Shown piece after piece: positions 22,211-34,749 of a DNA stretch of 64,000 bases. The notes beneath the pieces are model-generated. The model saw only the letters and a program-made list of their open reading frames with translations, searched no databases and was not told the origin of the DNA. Position 1 is the first letter of the stretch; each line of letters opens with the position of its first letter. The position numbers were made by a program, and so were the translations under genes. Origin of the DNA: Acanthochlamys bracteata (lineage: Eukaryota; Streptophyta; Magnoliopsida; Pandanales; Velloziaceae); the NCBI GenBank assembly GCA_019914995.1, contig CM034128.1, forward strand, positions 1,180,501-1,244,500, written 5' to 3'.

Positions 22211-24772
22211 TCAGCAAACTGCTAAAGAACCCCTACGAACATTACAGCAAGCAGTGCTTTTGTTGATGGCTGATTTTGTTGTCAAGCCAAAACCGAACTG
22301 GAACAATGGGTCATAATGTGGATCTCCAACATTCATGGGCAGCTGATCAACAGACTTGAACCAGGTACGAGGAAGTTTCCCAGTGAATTCATAGTTTCCG
22401 AACAGAACGTCGGTAACACCTTGGCCTTCGGTGCCAGGAAGCCATGCGGCGACAAGGGCATTGATTGAAGCAATATATGGTTCGATCACTACTGGCCTGC
22501 CAGATATGATGACTACGACGCACTTGACATGCTTGCAGACTGTTTGGATGGCGATCGGACCAGGTTCAGGTATTTCAAGGTTCAAACTGTCCCCGACCGT
22601 TTCACTGTAAGGATGTTCACCGACTGCGACAATTGCATAAGAGAATTCACCGTCCTTGATGAAATCCGAGTCAGGGTTCTCAGCAAAAACCACATCAGTT
22701 GCAGGATGTACGGTCGCTTTTATAGCATCAAGGATGGTAGTGCCTGCATCAAGAGATGCACCTATAATGAGCACAATATGCATAAGCTATGCGAATATGT
22801 TACATGTCCTATAGAGTGATTACGATAACGGACCGAGTGTTGTATTTCCGCTGGCACCTTGCCATTCAATTGTCCAACCACCGCACTGATAGCCAAGGTT
22901 ATTGGCGTGACTACCAGCAACAAGGATCTTCCGCGCCTTCTTTGGAAGTGGAAGGAATGGTTCCTCAGAAGGTTTCCCGTTCTTCAATAGCACCAGAGAT
23001 TTCCTTACTGCTTCCCTAGCCAATTCCCGGTGCTCCTGTAGTACGCACTACCTATCGATGAGCCAAAAGATGTACACTACAGGCATGCGGTATAACAATT
23101 GGTATAGACAGAAAGGGTGGAGTTACCTTTTTACCAATCTCATCAACTAAGCTGTAATCTGCCATAGGGTCCTCAAAAAGACCCATCAAGAATTTCACTC
23201 GCAGGATTCTCGTTACAGCATCATCGATTCTGCTCATGGGGATATAACCCTTTTCGACGAGCATTGTCAGGTTACTAATGAACTCCTTATAGATGAAAGG
23301 TACCATCACCTGCAGCATTCCATGTAACAGAAGGTTGGAACAACAAGATCTAGCATTCATATAGCAGTACGTATACGCAGTTATATACCATATCGATGCC
23401 AGCGTTTATTGCAACTTCGACAGAGTAGGTATAATTTGCCAGGTGCGGAGTTGTGATCCTATCCAACCCTTGATAGTCTGATATCACAAACCCCTTAAGA
23501 TTGAGTGTGTTCTTGAGGAAGCCAGTAATAAGATCGCGGTTGGCATGCATCTTTATGCCATTCCAACTAGAGTAAGAAATCATTACGGTGGATACTCCCT
23601 TTGCGATTGCGTCGTAGTAAGCAGGCATATGAATGTTCATTAATCCGCGACTGTCGATTATGGTGTTGTTCTCGTTGATGCCTTTTTGTGTGCCTCCGTC
23701 ACCAACGAAATGTTTGGCAGAGCCAATAACGTTCTTCCTGGCAATCAAGTTAAGGTCAGGACATGGCAAATAGAATTTGCGGGGAAATGAAAGTTGCAGC
23801 TGTCACAGGTACTCGTTGTTCATATTTCTTACTTGCCAGCAAGAAATGGGTACGACTTGCGGTAACTCGAAGGTACATCTCCTTGTAAACCAGGTATTAT
23901 CTCCGTCATTGCTTGAACGATCCTATGGTCTTCACTGTAACTTTCATAACAACGTCCCCATCTTGGATCTCTGCAAACCTGTTTTCGGACAAGAAATTTA
24001 AGAATAAAAATAACAGTTAAAACGGTGGTAACGGGAAAAATCAAGTTCAAGTAAAGGTCAACGTACTGCAATACAAGGAGAGAAGGCATACTGAATGCCT
24101 GTTGCCCTGACTTCAAGAGCAGTTGCAGCACCTATCCTCTTCACAAGTTCAGGGTCCCTAACAAAACGAAGAAATTTCAGGTAAATATGTCAACTGAATT
24201 CTGCGGACAAAAACCCAAAAATAATTTCTTTTCCATGCGCAAAACTTGCCTTGTAGCACCAAGACCGACGTTATGCGGGAATATGGTGGCACCGTAGACG
24301 TTGTTATGGCCATGAACAGCATCAATTCCGTATAACATTGGAATCCCCAGACGCGTTGAGAGTGCGCCTCGTTGGAATTCATTCACCATATCCACCCATT
24401 CTCGAGCAGATGCGCGAAGACGAGGAACACTCCCGCCTCCACTCATTACACTACCTGCATACCAAAACATTTTTTGAGAATTCTTAACAACATGCGCGCA
24501 CGAATTAGGGTACCAAGTAAGAAATGTTTTCTTTTACCTATGAAGTAGTCCTTCATGACTTTTGCTGGTGAGTTTTTAGGATCGTTGATGTCTGTAACGT
24601 TGCGTTCGATCTGTGTCATCTGACCAATTTTTTCGGCAAGAGTCATTCGCTTCAACAAATCTTCGACCCGAATTTCTACTGAAAGAGTTGGGTCTCTGTA
24701 CTTGAGGTGCTCTTCACTTGTTGTTGTAGTTGTACAACACAAGAGCAGCAGAATAGAAGCTTGTAAAAACAT
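22211..24772 (-). CDS. GH3-2: secreted GH3 beta-glucosidase, intron 5 lost
   Basis: Same family and role as GH3-1. Eight coding exons: 24538-24772, 24250-24454, 24067-24157, 23833-23978, 23389-23737, 23127-23309, 22834-23035, 22211-22743; 1,944 nt, 647 aa. The fifth exon is a clean fusion of exons 5 and 6 of the other copies (244+105=349 nt), with frame [18 protein letters not shown]. The signal peptide starts [13 protein letters not shown]. The nucleophile is Asp313 (codon 23476-23478), followed by Tyr instead of the usual Trp. The acid/base Glu sits in [11 protein letters not shown]. It has an insertion near residue 65 (NDPKNSPAK) and a C-terminal extension after FGFGLTTK that ends in a Cys-containing tail. 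Intron 2 has the GC donor (AAG|GCAAGT). Convergent with RTL2-like, with about 440 bases between stop codons. Confidence 0.94.
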
Positions 24773-26894
24773 TGCTGCAGAAGTTTTTTGTTGCAGAAGA
24801 GCTAGAAACTGTTTCTCAATGTTCTCAATTATTTTGTTGGACAGGAGGAAGAAGCATTTGTCCGTTAAATTATATTATCAAAAAATAGAAAAAGTTGCTT
24901 GTAGTTTACTTAACAGCATGCTGCATGCTTGAATTGAATCGAATTATTTGCTTGTAGTTGACAGCATGCTTGAATTGAATCGAATTTACAATGAGTAACC
25001 AAAAAAAGAAAAAGTTAATTTACATGTTGGATAAGACGTTGTCACCAGTCAAATAAACCCTCTCTTAAAATTAGGACCTTAATATTTGTTTCGGGTAAAA
25101 CTAACTTTAAAGACTAAGATAATGGTTTTATTTGGTTGCAAGTCAATTCAATTGAAAAATTATTACTAATCACGAGTCTATGAAATCATGTATGTGAAAT
25201 TTCTAAGAATAGAAAATTTTAGAATCAAGAAATTATAAAAAAGAAATCTTCTGATGCATAGCATTGTTTTTTTAAATAAAATTGAACTCGTTAAAATTAC
25301 GTTTTGCAATTGTCCAAAAAACATAACGCAAAAAAGAAATGTTGAAGTATTCGTTATTGAATCATGAATAAGCCTGTAAGCTTTCTTCATCAATGCGATT
25401 TTTAATGATGAGAAAACCTGTCAGCGTCCCAAATAGCGTCGGTGATGTAGAACTGATGCCGCCGCAACTTCCACTGTGCTCCTAATTTTACTTTCAATTT
25501 ATTTAAAAAATAATTAATATAAAAATTAAAATTTATTTTAAAAAAATTACTTATTATTTTATTTTTGAAAAAGCTCACTTATATAAATTTAAAACACCCG
25601 TTTTTCTGTTGAGCGGAAGATAGGTAAAACGTTTCGTTACACACGAGACATTTGTTAATCAAATTCTATTCTGGTAACTTCAGTTTATTATAAAAAATAA
25701 TAATTCCTAACTTTCAAGAATCGGTGAACGTTTTTCACGAGACTGACTGTACATTGAGTTGGTGGCAGATTTTTATTGACAAACCAAAGCTTAAAGGAAA
25801 CAACCGGTCAGAATGTGCCCTTCACCAATATTTCAAAGGAAGGTTAAAATGTTTCAAGAAGATATTCTTTCTTTTGCATTTAAACGTCTATGTTGAATCA
25901 AAGGTTATCCAGCAGAAGAAAGATTAGAATGGTTCCTTAACAGCAAGCAACATTGTGGAGAGTTAAGTACAAAGAGTTTCTTGACTTAGTAGCTGTTAGA
26001 GCTAACTGCAAAAGGGAAGTGGTCTTTCCACAAATTTTGCAAGTCACCAAAGGAACAACAACCTTAGCAATCAAAGTGCTAAGGGGTTCTAGGTCTAGAG
26101 GAAGACTCCGGGAGTGCAGAAAACTAATGATACGCGCGGTTGGCGACGTGACCACTTCAATCTCACTTGGAATTTAATTTGAAAGCGAGAGGCAAGAGAT
26201 CAGTTAACAACAAAGAAATATCATGAAACATGTATGAAGAATAATAACATCAGAGAAATCTTATCACTTGTTGCAGTAATTGGATAACTGGTAGCTGCGG
26301 CTGCTGCTGCTTCTTCGGTACTTGCTGCTCCTGCTCTTCTACTTCACAAGGACCGTGAACAACGCTTACAAATACAGTTCATTTTCGACTTTTAACAAAG
26401 AGAAACACTATGAACAGGATGAAAGAGGCACCAACAAAATATGATTTAGGTACAAAAAGTTATATTTAGTTGCTACATATTAAGTTGGTATTTTCAAAGG
26501 AAAAATATGAAATGTTTGATTTATATGTAATATTTCATATGAACCAATCTACGTGTTGTTTTCTGTGAAAGAATATGGTTGCAAGCTATTCTGTATTAAC
26601 GGCGATATATATGGTTGATCTTCAACTTCAGCATGCAGCGATAGAACTTCTATGAACACCATTGCAGTTAGTGCTGGTGGCAAATGGCATCTTCGCTCTG
26701 CTCTCCTTCCCAGTAGCAACATTACCAGATGACAACCTGCTTACGGAAAACATCGATCAGATGATTATCTATCATGAGTAACTTTTGAGAATTGCCAAGT
26801 GTTTGACAGAACCAAATTTTCATTTGGATAGTTAGCAAAACCACATATCAACATCTCCTACGAATAGGCAAACCTTTTAAGGAGTACGCAATCT
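24773..26894. other. Spacer between GH3-3 and GH3-2
   Basis: This contains the GH3-2 promoter and 5' UTR and probably the GH3-3 3' UTR. Near 24905-24985 a phrase around ACAGCATGCTTGAATTGAATCGAAT occurs twice as a short direct repeat. AT-rich stretches near 25490-25580 look like worn repeats. Small ORFs at 25724-25927 and 25953-26177 have no domain I recognise. Confidence 0.5.
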
Positions 26895-29667
26895 TTACCT
26901 TGAGTTATTTGCGGATTTTGTTGTCAAGCCAAAACCGAAGGGAAACATTGGGTCATAATGTGGATCACCAACATTCATAGGCAGCTGGTCCACAGACTTG
27001 AACCATGTACGAGGAAGTTTTCCAGTGAATTCATAGTCCCCGAACAGAACATCAGCAATACCTTGGCCTTCAGTACCAGGAAACCATGCAGCAACAAGAG
27101 CATCAATTGAGGAAATATAAGGCTCGATCACAACTGGCCTGCCTGAGATTATAACCACTACACACTTGACCTGCTTGCAGACCGTTTGGATGATGCTTGG
27201 ACCAGGTTCAGGGATTGTAAGGTTCAAGTTGTCACCTTCTGTTTCAGCATACGGCATTTCACCTACCGCAACAATTGCGTAAGAAAATCCACCGTCTTTG
27301 ATGAAATCTGAGTCGGGGTTTTCAGAGAAAACCACATTGGTCGTCGGATCAACAGTCGCTCTTATAGCTTCAAGGATGGTAGTGCCTACATTTTAAGAAA
27401 ATTAATACGAAAGTGAAAACTTGGGAACTAGTTATACGATATGCTGTATATTTAGTTAGAAGTTCTCTTATTTCAATAAACACGACATCTTCTGTATTGC
27501 TGTTTCCTTAAAATTTCTCTCAGTTAACTAACAGAGGTCTGAAGGAATATATCAGTAATGTACCTCTTGTGATATTTCCACTGGAGCCTTGCCACTCGAT
27601 TGTCCAGCCACCACATTGATTACCAATGTCATCTGCATGGCTTCCAGCAACGAGGATCTTTCGCGCCTTCTTTGGAAGCGGAAGCAATGGCCGCTCTGAA
27701 GGTTTCCCATTCTTCAGCAACACAAGTGATTTCCTTACAGCTTCTCTAGCTAATTCTCTATGCTCCTGTATTGCACATTACCTACGATAAGTGGAAAAAA
27801 AGTACACTATAGGCATGCAGCATAATGTTTGCCATAGAGAAAAAGGGCAACGTTACCTTTCTACCGAGCTGATCGACTAAGCTATAATCTGCCATAGGGT
27901 TCTCAAACAGGCCCATCAGGAATTTCACTCTCAGGATTCTTGTAACGGCATCATCAATTCTGCTCATGGGAATAAAACCTTTCCTTACGAGCATTGTCAG
28001 ATTACTGATGAACTCTTTATAGATATAAGGTACCATTACCTGCGACAGGCATGCAGAAACACAATGTAACAGAAGCTTGAAATAAAAAAATCATGTAATT
28101 TCAACAACAGATGTATTCAATTTACCATATCGATACCAGCACTAATTCCAGCTTGGACGGAGTAGGTATAATTCGCTAGAGGTGGAGTGGTAATCCTATC
28201 AAGCCCTTCTGAGTCTGATATTACGAACCCCTGAATGTTATTGACACAAAGAGTTTAGGAAAAGTCAGTAAAAAACGCAACGTTAACAACTTTGGAATGT
28301 TGCTGCTGCAACCGGTTGCTCTACCTTAAAATTGAGCCTGTTCTTGAGGAAGCCAGTAATAAGTTCGCGGTTTGTATGCATCTTCTTTCCGTTCCAACTA
28401 GAGTAAGACACCATCACGGTAGATACGCCCTTCGAGATGGAGTCGAAATAAGCTGGCATATGAATGCTCATTAGTCCGTGACGATCAATGATGGTGTTGT
28501 TCTCGTTGATGCCATTTTGGGTACCACCATCACCAACAAAATGCTTGGCACAGGCGGCAACCTTATTCCTGGTAATCAAGTCAAGCAGAAACTAGAGATT
28601 CAACCTACAACAACACTAAGTCCTGGGCAGATACTTCTTAAGTACTTTTGCTAGGAAAATAGTTCATTACTAACAGGATACTCGGGCACACAGGATCTTA
28701 CTTTCCAGCGACAAAGGGATATGAGTTGCGATAATTTGCAGGAACATCTCCCTGCAATCCTACAATAAGCTCAGTCATTGCTTGGACGACCCTGTGATCT
28801 TCACTATAGCTCTCATAGCACCGTCCCCATCTTGGATCTCTACAAACCTGCGTTTACATGAGAAACCTAGTAACTTTTGTCAAACAACGACTTCCCTATA
28901 TAGAAACAAACTTGGTTGAAAAGGAAGTTTATGTACTGCTATGCAAGGAGAGAAAATATACTGAATGCCTGTGGCCCGGGCTTCAAGAGCAGTTGCAATA
29001 CCGATCCTTTTCACAAGTCCAGGATCCCTGACAAAACAAGGATTTTTAGGTAGTACTTAAGCTTAAAATTAGATGAAGAGAAACCAAAACGATCACAGAG
29101 ATTTTTCTTGCTTAAGAGCTGACAAGCTATACAACACTTGCCTGGTAGCACCTAGACCAATGTTGTGAGGGAATATGGTCGCGCCATACGCATTGCCATG
29201 ACCATGGACAGCATCAATTCCGTATATCATTGGAATCCCCAAACGTGTCGAGAGAGCTCCCTTCTGAAAATTATTCACCATATCCATCCACTCTCGAGCA
29301 GATGCCCGAGGACGAGGAACACTTCCACCTCCACTCATTACACTACCTGTAGTTTACCGGAGCAAGCTTGAGTTACATACACTCATTTAACATCATTCGT
29401 TTAGCAAAAAAAAAAACCAAAAAAATTTGGCGGGCAGCGTGCTTTACCTATGAAGTAGTCTTTCATAATTTGTGCAGATAGCAGCTTACGATCAACTTGG
29501 GTCATCTGACCGATCTTTTCTGCAAGGGTCATCCGGCTCAACAGATCCTTGATCCGAACTTCAACTGAAAGTTTAGGATCTTTGTACTTTACATACTCTG
29601 CGCTTGCATTATTCGTGCAACATAACAGCAGCAGCAAACTGAGAACAAATGCACGAGAAATCGCCAT
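26895..29667 (-). CDS. GH3-3: secreted GH3 beta-glucosidase with altered substrate-clamp residue
   Basis: Same family as GH3-1. Nine coding exons: 29448-29667, 29142-29346, 28937-29027, 28702-28847, 28325-28568, 28126-28230, 27857-28039, 27564-27765, 26895-27385; 1,887 nt, 628 aa. The signal peptide starts [17 protein letters not shown] and ends near ASA. The nucleophile is Asp308 (codon 28213-28215) in [12 protein letters not shown], with Ser where GH3-1, -4 and -5 have Trp. GGWTIEWQG and the acid/base motif [11 protein letters not shown] are intact. Exon 3 has [12 protein letters not shown], slightly off the family consensus [12 protein letters not shown]. The C-terminus ends shortly after FGFGLTTK. 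Intron 2 has the GC donor. I infer it is functional, since there is no frameshift or stop. Confidence 0.94.
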
Positions 29668-29823
29668 CTTTCAACGCAGTAGAATGTCTTCCAGATCTTT
29701 TCTCTTGTTATAGGAGAAGGAATCAAACACTCAGCACCATTGGTGAAACAAAGAAATTTCTAAAAAGAGTCAACTTTGCGTAGTTCCTAAGAACCAAATG
29801 GACAGCATACGCAACAAGCAACA

Positions 29824-29831
29824 CTTATATA
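29824..29831 (-). promoter_or_regulatory. Candidate TATA box of GH3-3
   Basis: The minus strand reads TATATAAG about 160 bases upstream of the GH3-3 start codon. No transcript start evidence. Confidence 0.45.
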
Positions 29832-30402
29832 CCTTGCTTAACATAGAAATTACTTGCTACAAAATTTACTAACAGATTAACTTACAGAATAAAAGTGCAT
29901 CGTAAGGTTACCTAGCAAACTTTCTGCTAGAAGAATTACTTATTACACGTAACTACTGTGCAACTCCTTTTGCAATGACATGGAACAAAGGAATTAATAA
30001 TCTACGTTCTACATGTACCTGTGGAATCGTGCAGAACTCGTTCTCATTGATCCATCTGAAAAGGTGAAAATATGATATCTATATAGAAGAAAGGAATGGA
30101 AATTTTTGGTTGGAATTCCTTCCTTCAGGTATATGGATGAACGTGGTGAAATTTGGGACATTGTTCTGATAATGACTTAACTCCAAAAACATCATTTTCA
30201 TCTTTCAGTAAAAGGTCAAGCAACTTGAATGTCAATTGCACGAACAAATTTCAGAAGAACTTGCAAAAACGTGAATCACGTAAGGAAAACAACATCTAAA
30301 AGATCTGAAATCTTAGCTGAAGTTGCAAGAAATTGGATAGCAGGATAAGATAAGGGAGTCAGAAAAACAGTATTATTCTTCTTCTTCAGTAATTGCACCA
30401 AT

Positions 30403-30624
30403 TGTCTCGAGGAAATTTTAAGCACCATCACAGCATACAAAAACTTTGGATAGAATTTTTCTAGAATTCTTCAAACACCATCACAGTATACAAGTGGATC
30501 ACTAGATCTTGAACCAAATGTCTTGAGGAAATTTTAAACACCAACAAGTATACAAAAAGTTAAGAGAAATTTTTCTCGAAATTTCAAACACCATCACAGT
30601 ATACAAGTGGATCGCTAGATAAGA
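30403..30624. repeat. Two-unit diverged direct repeat between GH3-4 and GH3-3
   Basis: Unit 1 (about 30403-30518) and unit 2 (about 30519-30624) share TGTCTCGAGGAAATTTTAA, AGCATACAAAAA and TCACAGTATACAAGTGGAT, in the same order and orientation. Unit 2 has small deletions. Local tandem duplication of non-coding DNA. Confidence 0.75.
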
Positions 30625-30685
30625 TCACAGTAAGAGTAGACAGAATACATATTTTCAGCAATCATTATCATGAATTGAATGAAAG

Positions 30686-30850
30686 CTCGAAGCAATTAGC
30701 ACCAATCCTCTTCATGAGCATTGGGTACCTTTTTTTTAATCAGAATTTTAGTGCCAGAAGTTCACTAATTGATAGCAAATTTATCAATGCATCCAACGAC
30801 AACTGTTTTGGTTAACTTGCCTAGTAGCACCGAGGCCATTGTGTGCTTGA
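30686..30850 (-). pseudogene. Relic of a GH3 gene (end of exon 2, intron 2, start of exon 3)
   Basis: 30821-30850 matches the end of GH3 exon 2 (plus-strand CTAGTAGCACCGAGGCCATT). It is preceded at 30815-30820 by ACTTGC, which is the GC-type donor GCAAGT. 30686-30730 matches exon 3 (AGCACCAATCCTCTTCATGA against AGCACCAATCCTCTTTACAA in GH3-1). The order and spacing fit a minus-strand GH3 gene. The rest of the gene is missing and the reading frame is not kept, so this is a decayed sixth copy. Confidence 0.75.
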
Positions 30851-31160
30851 ACTCGCCCGAACTAAACACTCCTGAATGAGAAGAAACAAAGCAAAGTAAA
30901 TCAAGTTATATGATCAATGAAAAGAAATTTTCACTATTCTTGGACAACATTACTCAATCTAGAAAAGAAAATGAATATACCCTTCCAAACATGTAGCACT
31001 TGACACCAATCAGATACACGGAATTTGATGATGTAAATCAATAGAGAGTTCATTATTACTTTCAAAAGGATAGTGCCTGTCCTGTTTAAACATTCACATT
31101 CAATAAGTAGCATTTACCAAAAGTGCCTGAAAACCGCAACTAAAAGATGACGAAGCTTAC

Positions 31161-31240
31161 CTTCCAGCAAGAAATCAAACAACTTTTCAGTAACTTTCTG
31201 GAAATGCAGTCTTCAGAACTTCACCATAGCTCTAGTAACC
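31161..31240 (-). pseudogene. Possible relic of GH3 exon 4, displaced
   Basis: CTTACCTTCCAGCAAGAAATC, then later CAGTCTTCAGAACTTCACCATAGCTC, resemble the GH3 exon 4 end and the stretch coding CYESYSED on the minus strand. It lies upstream of the exon 2-like piece, which is the wrong order for one simple gene. So it is either a rearranged part of the same relic or a second remnant. Confidence 0.45.
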
Positions 31241-31532
31241 TGAAGAAGTAAAATTGTATGAAACTAAGTCTGGTAGAGCTATCAATGCATATTATCCTAT
31301 CAGTGACCATCAATGAAACCATTAATTTTCCATTGTAATCGGCAATTTCTGAGCTAACTTTTGAGGAAACGTCAAGTAGCTCAGAAGATCATTCTGGAAC
31401 TTGAGGGGAAAAAAATTTCATTCATTCTTTCCATTTCTCAGAAAGTCATACAGGATGCATGTGTTTTTATTCCTCAATTTTATTTGCTACAAGTCGAGGA
31501 TCAACATCACATAAGAATTTTTCCTATAACTT

Positions 31533-34199
31533 CTATTTTGTAGGTTTTGTTGTGAGTCCAAATCCGAAAGGAAATAAAGGATCATAATGTGGGTCACCAA
31601 CATTCATAGGCAACTGGTCTACGGATTTGAACCATGTCCTGGACAACTTGCCAGTGAATCCATAGTCGCCAAAGAGCACATCAGCGACACCTTGGCCTTC
31701 TGTACCTGGAAGCCATGCAGCTACCAACGCATCGATCATTTCAATATATGGTTGTATCACAACAGGCCGACCAGATACCATGATTACTACACACTTGATG
31801 TTGCTGCAGACATTCTTGATTGTGCTTGGTCCTGGCTCAGGAATAGTTAGGTTCATACTGTCACCGAATGTCTCTGCATAAGGTGGTTCCCCTACCACCA
31901 CTATTGCATAGGAAGCCCCGCTTTTCTTGATGAAATCTGCGTCAGGATTTTCTGAAGAGACGATGTTCGTTGTAGGATCAACAGTTGACTTTATAGCATC
32001 AAGAATTGTTGTTCCTGTTTGAACAGTGTGAAACATCGTGGATTATTTGCCTTCTCTTCAATTGTAGTTCCTGTTAAGATAAATTGACTAAAAAACTCAC
32101 CTTTAGTTAAGTTGTTTCCACTGAGTCCTTGCCATGTAATGGTCCATCCTCCACATTGATTACCCAAGTTATCAGCATGGCTTCCGGCAACAAGGAGTGT
32201 CTTTGCCTTCTTAGGGAGTGGCAAAAGTGGTGCTTCATCGTTCTTGCCATTTTTCAGAAGCACAAGTGATTTTCTAACGGCTTCTCTAGCCAACTCCCTG
32301 TGTTCCTGATTAAATATGCATTCAAGAAAACATCAGAACACATGTTTGAAGATGGAGAAACACCTTTTTGATAAATTTAGCAAACTGCAGGAAGGACTAA
32401 CCTGCTTTCCAAGTTCATCAATATAGCTAGGATCACCATAGGGTTTCTCGAAGAGTCCCATCATGAATTTGACTCGCAGAATTCTTCTGACAGCATCATC
32501 GATTCTGCTCATAGGTATGAAACCACCATTGACAAGGGCAGTGAGATCAGTGATGAATTCGTTGTAGTTATTTGGAATCATCACCTGTACAAAATATAAT
32601 TATCAATCTTCAATCCCTGCCCTTATGAAAGTCAAACTGCTAGGTAGGCTCTGTAAATATCAAAATTTCATACCATATCGATGCCTGCGAGTACTCCTCT
32701 CAGTATTGAATATGTGTAGTTCGCATGAGGAGGAGAGGTGATCCTATCAATTCCTTCCCAATCTGATATCACGAAACCCTGTGAATTCATCACCAGATAC
32801 AAGAATAATGCGTGAGAAATATATGCAAAGTAAGATTGAAGACAAACTCGTCCAAATTTCCTTACCCTGAATTTCAACTTGTTCTTGAGGAAGTCTGTCA
32901 CTAGGTAATGATTTGCATGCATTTTCACACCGTTCCAACTTGAGTAAGACACCATGATAGTAGATACACCTTTGATGATCGCGTTATAGTAGGGAGGCAT
33001 GTGGATGCTCAACAAGCCATGCTGATTGATAATCGTGTTGTTCTCATTGATCCCATTATGAGTTCCACCGTCCCCAACATAGTGCTTGGCACAAGCAGCA
33101 ATTTTGTTCCTGCAGGTAAGTTAAGAAAGAATGAACACCACCTATTGTTATTTTGTCAAACAGAAGGTTCATTGTTTTGGTTAATGTAAAATGAAATGAC
33201 TTCCATGCTAATGGAAAGGTAAGATCATATAATAGGTAATATTCCATACTTTCCAGCGACAAAAGGGACTCCTTTCGCTGAATTTGCTGGTATATCTCCT
33301 TGCAAACCAGGTATAATCTCTGTCATTGCTTGAACAATTTTTGGATCTTCACTGTAGCTTTCATAGCAGCGGCCCCATCTCGGATCTCTACATACCTACG
33401 AAGAGTACCAAAACACTTAATTTTGTGGTTCTTTGAAGTTAGAAGCATTCTGATTCTGCTGCTTGTAGATTTCCTTACTGCAACACATGGAGCGAATGCA
33501 TACTGTATGCCAGTCGCTCTAACTTCAAGTGCAGTTGCAGCACCAATTTTCTTCACAAGCTTTGGATCCCTGTTTTAATTAGAATGTTAAATCGTCAATT
33601 ACCAATTACCTCTGTTAAATATGAATAATATATCACAATGACTGTTTAGTAAATTGAACTTGCCTAGTAGCACCAAGTCCAACATTATGTGGGAAAATGG
33701 TAGCTTTGTAGACGTTATTATGCCCATGAACAGCATCAATTCCATAAATAATCGGAATTCCAAGACGAGTAGATAAGGCAGCCTTCTGCATTCCATTCAC
33801 CATGTTCATCCAAGTTTCAGGAGATGCCTTAGAAGACGGGACACTGCCTCCACCACTCAACACACTACCTGCACAAAGACGACCATATATCAACGATCAA
33901 CCTCCTCATTCGCCGAAATCATGCTATACAACATTCATAGACATGTTGCATAAAATTAAAATAATAAGCCTACCTATGAAGTTGTTTTTTATGACATCTG
34001 GTGTAGCAACTGCCCTCTCTATTTGAGACATCTGGCCGATTTTCTCAGCAAGGGTCATGCGTTTCATTAAGTCCTTTACGCGAGCATTCAGTGGCAGCTT
34101 AGGATTTTTATACTTCAAGTACTCTGCTTCTCCAGCTGCTATCAAGCAGCAGATGAATAGAAGGGACACTAACGATCTCATACTGCCCTTCATCTTCAT
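31533..34199 (-). CDS. GH3-4: secreted GH3 beta-glucosidase (subgroup B)
   Basis: Nine coding exons: 33974-34199, 33664-33868, 33479-33569, 33250-33395, 32866-33109, 32674-32778, 32402-32584, 32101-32305, 31533-32014; 1,887 nt, 628 aa. Signal peptide with core [17 protein letters not shown]. The start is the first ATG of MKMKGSM. The nucleophile is Asp310 (codon 32761-32763) in [21 protein letters not shown] and the acid/base motif [11 protein letters not shown] are present. It shares with GH3-5 the motif VIKNNFIG at the end of exon 1, [10 protein letters not shown] at the end of exon 7 and a one-codon-longer exon 8 (NLTKG), which separates both from GH3-1 to -3. Intron 2 has the GC donor (AG|GCAAGT). 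Confidence 0.94.
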
Positions 34200-34749
34200 A
34201 ATATTCTCCTACTCAATTTCTTCAGTAACTTAGATATTCAAGGAAACACATAACCTGAGATCAAAATTTTATTCTGGTAGTCAGAACAACTAGCTATTTC
34301 AGAAAATGTTTTCAAAGAATGGTAGGTACAGACAAGTGAATCAAGGCACTCTAATAATTATAGAAATAAAATGAACTATTACAAGAGCGACTATTCTATA
34401 TATAGTGTGTTTGGTCAGTTGTCTTAGATGATCAGCTGGTTAATCTTATCTTATCTTGTTTACTTTACATTTGGCAAGAACTGCAACTTGCCGCATTTGA
34501 CTAAAATCATAGTAGGAAAAGGCACAACACTATCATCAAAGTTTTTAAACCATACATGTGGGCGTACAATTGATACGGTAGATATTTGATAACGCTTATA
34601 AAATAAAAATTTTTTTAAAATAAAAAATATTTTATTTATTTTGAAAAACGAGTTAAATTTGGAATCTGAGTTTTACCGGATGCCTGTGTTTTTCTATGAC
34701 TATATGAGAAATCATCCGATGCGTCATGCTTATCGCAGTTTCAGTATTT

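Noticed and set aside
25953..26177. 74-codon plus-strand frame between GH3-2 and GH3-3
   Set aside because: No recognisable motif or homology, and an antisense frame of similar length exists, so chance is the simpler explanation.
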